DNA of 8,596 nt from Clostridia bacterium (GTDB lineage: Bacteria; Bacillota_A; Clostridia; Oscillospirales; CAG-272). The DNA is taken from the NCBI GenBank assembly GCA_017467225.1, contig JAFTSR010000079.1:1-8596 (forward strand). Direction: 5' to 3'. The position numbers and the translations under genes are program-made. The notes beneath the pieces were generated by a model. The model searched no databases. It worked only from the letters and a program-made list of their open reading frames with translations, and was not told the origin of the DNA. The number at the start of each line of letters is the position of its first letter. Position 1 is the first letter of the stretch. Shown piece by piece: positions 5,356 through 8,596 of this stretch.

Positions 5356-6462
5356 TTAGTCGTTGCCGCGGAACTCAAACGCCGCGATCATCTGCTCAAG
5401 CTCGTCCAGATGGCTGTCAAACACATCCTCCGCCGCCGTATAGGTCAGCGTATAAACCATACCGCGGTAGGCCGCGATGGTCTGCGAGAAGCGGTAGGCT
5501 TTGCCTGCCACCTGACCGCGATACACATAGGTGTGCGAGGGACGGCCGCCAAGCGTACCCTCGGTGTCCGAAAGCACCTCCATATTGCGGATGACTGCCT
5601 CGTCGGGGTCCTCGCCGTTCAAATCCGCCAGGCACAGCGCCCAGTATTCCTCAGCTGTCATTTTATCCACCTCGGGCATATACACCGTCACCGTCACGTT
5701 GGAACGATACGCCTCGGAGCAGTACGCTGAGGAGGTCGGCAGTTTGGTGTCCAGCACCCAGCTCTCGGGAACGTAAAAGCGATATGCCACGTCATCGTTG
5801 GAGGCCAGCTGCATGCCCTGGGGTGCGGGCGCGTCGGGATCGACCGTATGCACGGGATCCTCCGGCTCGTAAGGCCTGCCAAGCCAACGGAAATTGGTCA
5901 CAGCAGCCTCCATGCCGGGCAGGTAGGTGTCGTAAACATCCTCTCGTGCGTGATAGGTCAGCACCAGCATCTGACCGTCAAAGGGAGCCACGACCGCCAT
6001 ACCGACCGTCATGATGTGTCCGATGACACCGCGATAGCGGAACGCCTTTGCCGCGACGGAATAATCCACCTCTCCCACAACAGTTCCAAGCACGGTGTCA
6101 ATGGGATCGTCCTCGGTCGTATCGATCTCTCCACCAAACACGTCGGTCAGATGATAGACCAGCACTTCCCATATAAATTCCTCTGCCGTACGTCCTTCGG
6201 CATTATCGTACAGCTGCGCGGTGATGGTCGCCGCATCGTTCATTGAGTAATAACCACCCGACACACCGGCATCGGTGGTCAGGTTCCAGTCCGAGGGCAG
6301 ATACAAGCGGTAGGGCGCACCCGCCACGGATGCGCAGCGCATCTGCTCGGGCGGTACCTCGTCGTCGTCCGGCGGCGCAGAGCAGCCAATCAAGGAGGTC
6401 ATAAGCAAGGCCAAGCACAAAACATACATGGCCACACGTCTGAATACCAATTTTACGTTCAT
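5356..6462 (-). CDS. Lipoprotein with two tandem copies of a domain of unknown function
   Basis: 368 aa with a lipoprotein signal peptide: basic start MNVKLVFRR, hydrophobic stretch 11-25 and lipobox LIGC (C27), followed by an acidic stretch (PDDDE). It should be anchored outside the cytoplasmic membrane. The mature part holds two related units. Unit 1 (about 51-193) runs from YRLYLPSDW to LTYHAREDVYDTYLPGMEAAVTNFRW. Unit 2 (about 227-365) runs from YRFYVPESW to LTYTAAEDVFDSHLDELEQMIAAFEF. Each has a mid-region TAEE(F/Y) and a Tyr/Arg-rich strand (AFRYRG, TYVYRG). The layout (Y-x-x-P-x-x-W start, final L-T-Y-x-A then a helix) recalls PsbP-like secreted domains, but this is only a resemblance. 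The function is unknown. The stop is 59 nt before the cysteine desulfurase ATG. No SD is seen directly before the ATG at 6462. Confidence 0.88.
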   Translation of the reverse strand: MNVKLVFRRVAMYVLCLALLMTSLIGCSAPPDDDEVPPEQMRCASVAGAPYRLYLPSDWNLTTDAGVSGGYYSMNDAATITAQLYDNAEGRTAEEFIWEVLVYHLTDVFGGEIDTTEDDPIDTVLGTVVGEVDYSVAAKAFRYRGVIGHIMTVGMAVVAPFDGQMLVLTYHAREDVYDTYLPGMEAAVTNFRWLGRPYEPEDPVHTVDPDAPAPQGMQLASNDDVAYRFYVPESWVLDTKLPTSSAYCSEAYRSNVTVTVYMPEVDKMTAEEYWALCLADLNGEDPDEAVIRNMEVLSDTEGTLGGRPSHTYVYRGQVAGKAYRFSQTIAAYRGMVYTLTYTAAEDVFDSHLDELEQMIAAFEFRGND

Positions 6463-6479
6463 AAATGTTTTTTTGTTTT

Positions 6480-6544
6480 GCGAGGGGAAACTTTTTCGGA
6501 GAAAAAGTTTCCCCTCGCGCTCCCTTTCAAAAAGCTTTAATCAA
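6480..6544 (-). repeat. Hairpin repeat, copy 3, upstream of lipoprotein gene
   Basis: Perfect 18-bp stem with a 3-nt loop: arms 6480-6497 and 6501-6518, arm GCGAGGGGAAACTTTTTC. On the minus strand the leader AAAGCTTTTTGAAAGGGAGC precedes it, and an A-rich 17-nt stretch separates it from the lipoprotein ATG. It is almost the same as copy 1 through the leader and stem, apart from a paired change in the stem. Confidence 0.88.
6520..6528 (-). promoter_or_regulatory. SD-like GAAAGGGAG upstream of hairpin, possible SD of lipoprotein gene
   Basis: This is the only SD-like purine run before the lipoprotein ATG, but it is 57 nt away linearly. About 18 nt remain unpaired if the hairpin 6480-6518 folds. 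That is longer than normal, so its use is doubtful. The A-rich stretch just before the ATG may serve instead. Confidence 0.25.
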
Positions 6545-6942
6545 TTTTTTTGCTGAATTTTCAGCGGGTCTGTTCTATTCGAACTGATTAAGAATCCATG
6601 TGGGGCTCCCTCCCCCACCAATATAGTGCAAATAGTTACCGCGTTTCAAAAGAACAGCAGCGAAGCAACCGAGCTAAAAACTTTAGTCCCATACGATGTC
6701 GCTACGCGACCGTCGAGTTTGCCTCGGCGGCTGGACACCGCCGTTTTGGGCAAGCCCAAAACCGTCAAACATCGCGGCAAAAAGCGCACAAACCGGGGAT
6801 ACGTAAGGGGAACGGGTTCCCCTTACGCGCGTTTTCTTCGCGGTTCGCTTTGCGAACCATCACTTCCTTTGGGGCGCGCCAAAGAAGTGAACAATAATCT
6901 AATTTTAGTTAGAAAGTTATGTTCGCACCATCCAAAGTGCGC
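6541..6942. other. Hairpin-rich non-coding stretch between YnbB-type gene and lipoprotein gene
   Basis: About 400 nt without a credible gene. It contains a chain of short inverted repeats: 6552-6565, 6600-6618, 6674-6686, 6698-6710, 6725-6743, 6743-6762 (GTTTTGGGC, loop AA), 6802-6827 (12-bp CGTAAGGGGAAC, loop GG), 6842-6858 (GGTTCGC, loop TTT) and 6860-6890 (12-bp stem with one bulged base). Two overlapping plus-strand open frames cross it, but they run through the palindromes, lack an SD and are rich in Arg/Ser/Gln, so I do not call them genes. It may be a repeat cluster, a 3'UTR or structured RNA. No known RNA family was recognised. Confidence 0.6.
6620..6649 (-). promoter_or_regulatory. 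Candidate housekeeping promoter for lipoprotein gene
   Basis: On the minus strand TTGAAA (6644-6649), an 18-nt spacer, then TATATT (6620-6625). The -35 matches TTGACA at 4 of 6 positions and the -10 matches TATAAT at 5 of 6. Transcription would start near 6613, leaving a leader of about 150 nt that contains hairpin repeat copy 3. No better candidate was seen closer to the gene. Confidence 0.35.
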
Positions 6943-8208
6943 TCAATCCTCGCCCTGCGTATCCAGCATCTGCTGTGCTGCAGCCAGAATACCGATCTTG
7001 GCGCTCTCATAGGTCAAGCCGCCCTGGAAATACGCCGTGTACGGAGGACGCAGCGGACCGTCCGCGCTGATCTCAATGGACGAGCCCTGCGTAAACGCAC
7101 CGGCCGCCATAATGACCGGGCTGGTGTAGCCGGGCATGTCCCAAGGCTCGGGCGTTACAAAGGAATCCACCGGTGAACCTGCCTGAATACCGCGGCAGAA
7201 GGCGCAAAGTCCGTCCGCGCTGCCGGTAATGACCGTCTGAATGATGTCCGAGCGCGCCTCGTCCCAGGAGGGCTCGACGCGGCACCCCAGCTTTTCAAAA
7301 ATGTACGCCACAAGATGCGCGCTCTTGAGCGCCTGTGCCACCGTGTGAGGCGCGTAGAACAAGCCCTTGTACATGATCTTGTTCTGTCCCATAGTTGCGC
7401 CAACCTCCGCGCCGCAGTCGACCGAGGTCAAGCGGTAGCTTGCCAGCTCGACCGCACGCTTGGTACCGGCAATGTAGCCGCCCGTCTCTGCCATACCGCC
7501 GCCCGGATTTTTGATCAGCGAGCCGATCACCATATCCGCACCAACGGCGCAAGGCTCGCTCTCCTCGGTGAACTCACCGTAGCAGTTATCTACTACGATG
7601 TAAGCATCGGGAGCCAGCTTCTTGGCAAAGGTGCAAAGCTCGCCGATCTCACCCACCGTCAGCGTGCGGCGGTTGAGATAGCCCTTGGAGCGTTGAATAA
7701 AGATCATTTTGAGTCGGGGAAGCGCGTCGCGAATGCCCGCCTCGATCGCGGGGTAGTCGAACGTACCTGCCTCGTTGAGCTCGATCTGGCGGTACTCGAC
7801 GCCGAAATCCTTCAAGGAGCCGTTGCCGTCCTCACCGGCAATACCGATGACCTCCTCCAGAGTATCGTACGGCTTGCCCGCGATCGACAGCATGATATCG
7901 CCCGGGCGAAGAATGCCGAAGAGTCCAATGGTCAACGCCTGCGTGCCGCTGACGATCTGCTGACGCACAAACGCTGCCTCCGCGCCCATGACGCGCGCCC
8001 AGATAGCGTCCAGCGTGTCGCGACCGCGGTCATCGTAGCCGTAGCCCGAGGTCGAGGTAAACATGCTGTCGGAAACGCGGAACTCACGGAACAGGTCCAT
8101 GACTCTCGCAGTATTTTCAAAGGAGATACGGTCAATGCGAGCAAAGTGAGGAGCCAGCGCAGCCTCCGCTTCATTTGCCAGCGCCATAATTTTTTCAGAA
8201 TATTGCAT
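6943..8208 (-). CDS. Methionine gamma-lyase family (YnbB / 'aluminum resistance') PLP protein
   Basis: PLP-dependent fold-type I protein of 421 aa, the usual length for the Met_gamma_lyase (PF06838) family that includes Bacillus YnbB. Members are labelled C-S lyase-like or aluminum-resistance protein, but the true substrate is poorly established. Visible motifs are TSTSGYGYDDRGRDTLD near the N-terminus (51-67), QQIVSGTQALTIGLFG (83-98, PLP phosphate region), IFIQRSKGYLNRRTL (169-183), IVVDNCYGEF (204-213) with the cofactor Asp D207, and GSLIKNPGGG (229-238) with the likely PLP lysine K233. The glycine/proline-rich DMPGYTSPVIMA and GPLRPPYTAYFQGGLTYES follow near the C-terminus. Start ATG 8206-8208 has AAAGGA (8218-8223) 9 nt upstream. 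It lies 30 nt behind the DUF975 gene, so the two may share a transcript. No clear T-run terminator follows, only hairpin-rich DNA. Confidence 0.92.
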   Translation of the reverse strand: MQYSEKIMALANEAEAALAPHFARIDRISFENTARVMDLFREFRVSDSMFTSTSGYGYDDRGRDTLDAIWARVMGAEAAFVRQQIVSGTQALTIGLFGILRPGDIMLSIAGKPYDTLEEVIGIAGEDGNGSLKDFGVEYRQIELNEAGTFDYPAIEAGIRDALPRLKMIFIQRSKGYLNRRTLTVGEIGELCTFAKKLAPDAYIVVDNCYGEFTEESEPCAVGADMVIGSLIKNPGGGMAETGGYIAGTKRAVELASYRLTSVDCGAEVGATMGQNKIMYKGLFYAPHTVAQALKSAHLVAYIFEKLGCRVEPSWDEARSDIIQTVITGSADGLCAFCRGIQAGSPVDSFVTPEPWDMPGYTSPVIMAAGAFTQGSSIEISADGPLRPPYTAYFQGGLTYESAKIGILAAAQQMLDTQGED

Positions 8209-8238
8209 TTTGGTTGTCCTTTCTATATACGGGAGCGC

Positions 8239-8596
8239 TTACAGCTGCTCCATCAAATCCTTCATATCTGCAACCGCACCGTGGATTGCCTCACGTCCCG
8301 AGATCTCATGATACATGGCAGCCTCGGCCTGGTACATGTACGGGCTGAGCCACAAAAAACCGATGCCGCAAGTGAGAAGGCAAAGCAGCGCCCAGCCGAT
8401 GAACGACAGCTCCAGGCAAAACAGTCTCCACTTGTTGCCGCGCATCATACGTGCCGACTCGGCAAGTGCGTCGCTTGGCAGCATATCGGGATTTTCTGCC
8501 ATGATGTAATCCGACATGGCGTAGCGATACTGCGCCACAGCCGTCAGGAAGGAAAATCCGACGCTGAACAGCAGCGCAACGCCACCGATCAAAAGC
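8239..8596 (-). CDS. DUF975 family integral membrane protein, N-terminal part outside window
   Basis: The C-terminal 118 residues of a polytopic membrane protein. The frame stays open to the window edge, and the TTG at 8590-8592 is an internal Leu codon, not a start. Two hydrophobic segments are visible: one at the window edge (IGGVALLFSVGFSFLTAVA) and one near the C-terminus (ALLCLLTCGIGFLWLSPYM). Between them comes YRYAMSDYIMAENPDMLPSD, a helix ALAESARMMRGNKWRLF and LELSFIGW. The NPDxxxxxA and MMxGNKWRLFxLxLSFIGW pattern is the DUF975 (PF06161) signature. The function is unknown, and members sit in the cytoplasmic membrane of many Firmicutes. A short charged tail ends in TAA at 8239-8241. 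It is 30 nt upstream of the YnbB-type gene. Confidence 0.85.
   Translation of the reverse strand, partial: LLIGGVALLFSVGFSFLTAVAQYRYAMSDYIMAENPDMLPSDALAESARMMRGNKWRLFCLELSFIGWALLCLLTCGIGFLWLSPYMYQAEAAMYHEISGREAIHGAVADMKDLMEQL

Noticed and set aside
6598..7012. Two overlapping plus-strand open frames (99 and 128 aa) in the non-coding stretch
   Set aside because: They run through many palindromes, lack an SD, have Arg/Ser/Gln-rich composition, and one overlaps the end of the YnbB-type gene. No domain is recognisable.
1..8596. CRISPR array, tRNA, rRNA, IS or prophage genes
   Set aside because: There are no regularly spaced repeats with spacers, no tRNA cloverleaf, and no transposase, integrase or phage protein in any frame.

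Overview
The window reads like chromosomal DNA of a gut-type Clostridia, most likely Oscillospiraceae/Ruminococcaceae. The GC content is moderate to high, Shine-Dalgarno (SD) sequences are strong AAAGGAGG types, TTG starts occur, and the gene set is typical of that group (DusB, YmdB-type phosphodiesterase, NifS-like cysteine desulfurase, YnbB-type PLP enzyme, DUF975 membrane protein). The organism call is an inference from gene style, not from a marker gene. There is no phage, IS, CRISPR, tRNA or rRNA signal.

Layout. Bases 1-955 (+) hold a tRNA-dihydrouridine synthase (dusB) missing its N-terminus. Bases 1120-4005 (+) form a tight run of four genes: an ECF sigma factor, a single-pass membrane protein in the anti-sigma position, an OmpR-type winged-helix regulator with a degenerate receiver domain, and a YmdB-family metallophosphoesterase. 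An ECF-type promoter motif (GGAAC, 16 nt, CGTC) overlaps the sigma stop codon and points at the membrane protein gene. This suggests the sigma factor drives its own regulatory operon. A terminator at 4085-4128, usable in both directions, separates this run from a convergent minus-strand group.

The minus-strand group holds a NifS/IscS-like cysteine desulfurase (4127-5296). It is preceded by a lipoprotein with two tandem copies of one domain (5356-6462). Next comes a 480-nt non-coding stretch full of hairpins (6463-6942), then a YnbB-type methionine gamma-lyase-family enzyme (6943-8208) and the C-terminal end of a DUF975 membrane protein (8239-8596, cut by the window).

The most unusual feature is a small dispersed repeat present four times (about 1018-1083, 4018-4076, 5301-5345, 6480-6544). 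Each copy has a short SD-like leader (TTTTTGAAAGGAG) followed by a near-perfect long hairpin. The arms vary between copies but stay complementary. In two copies the hairpin lies between the only good SD and the start codon of the next gene, so the element may affect translation initiation. The second non-routine feature is the sigma, membrane protein, atypical regulator and YmdB operon.
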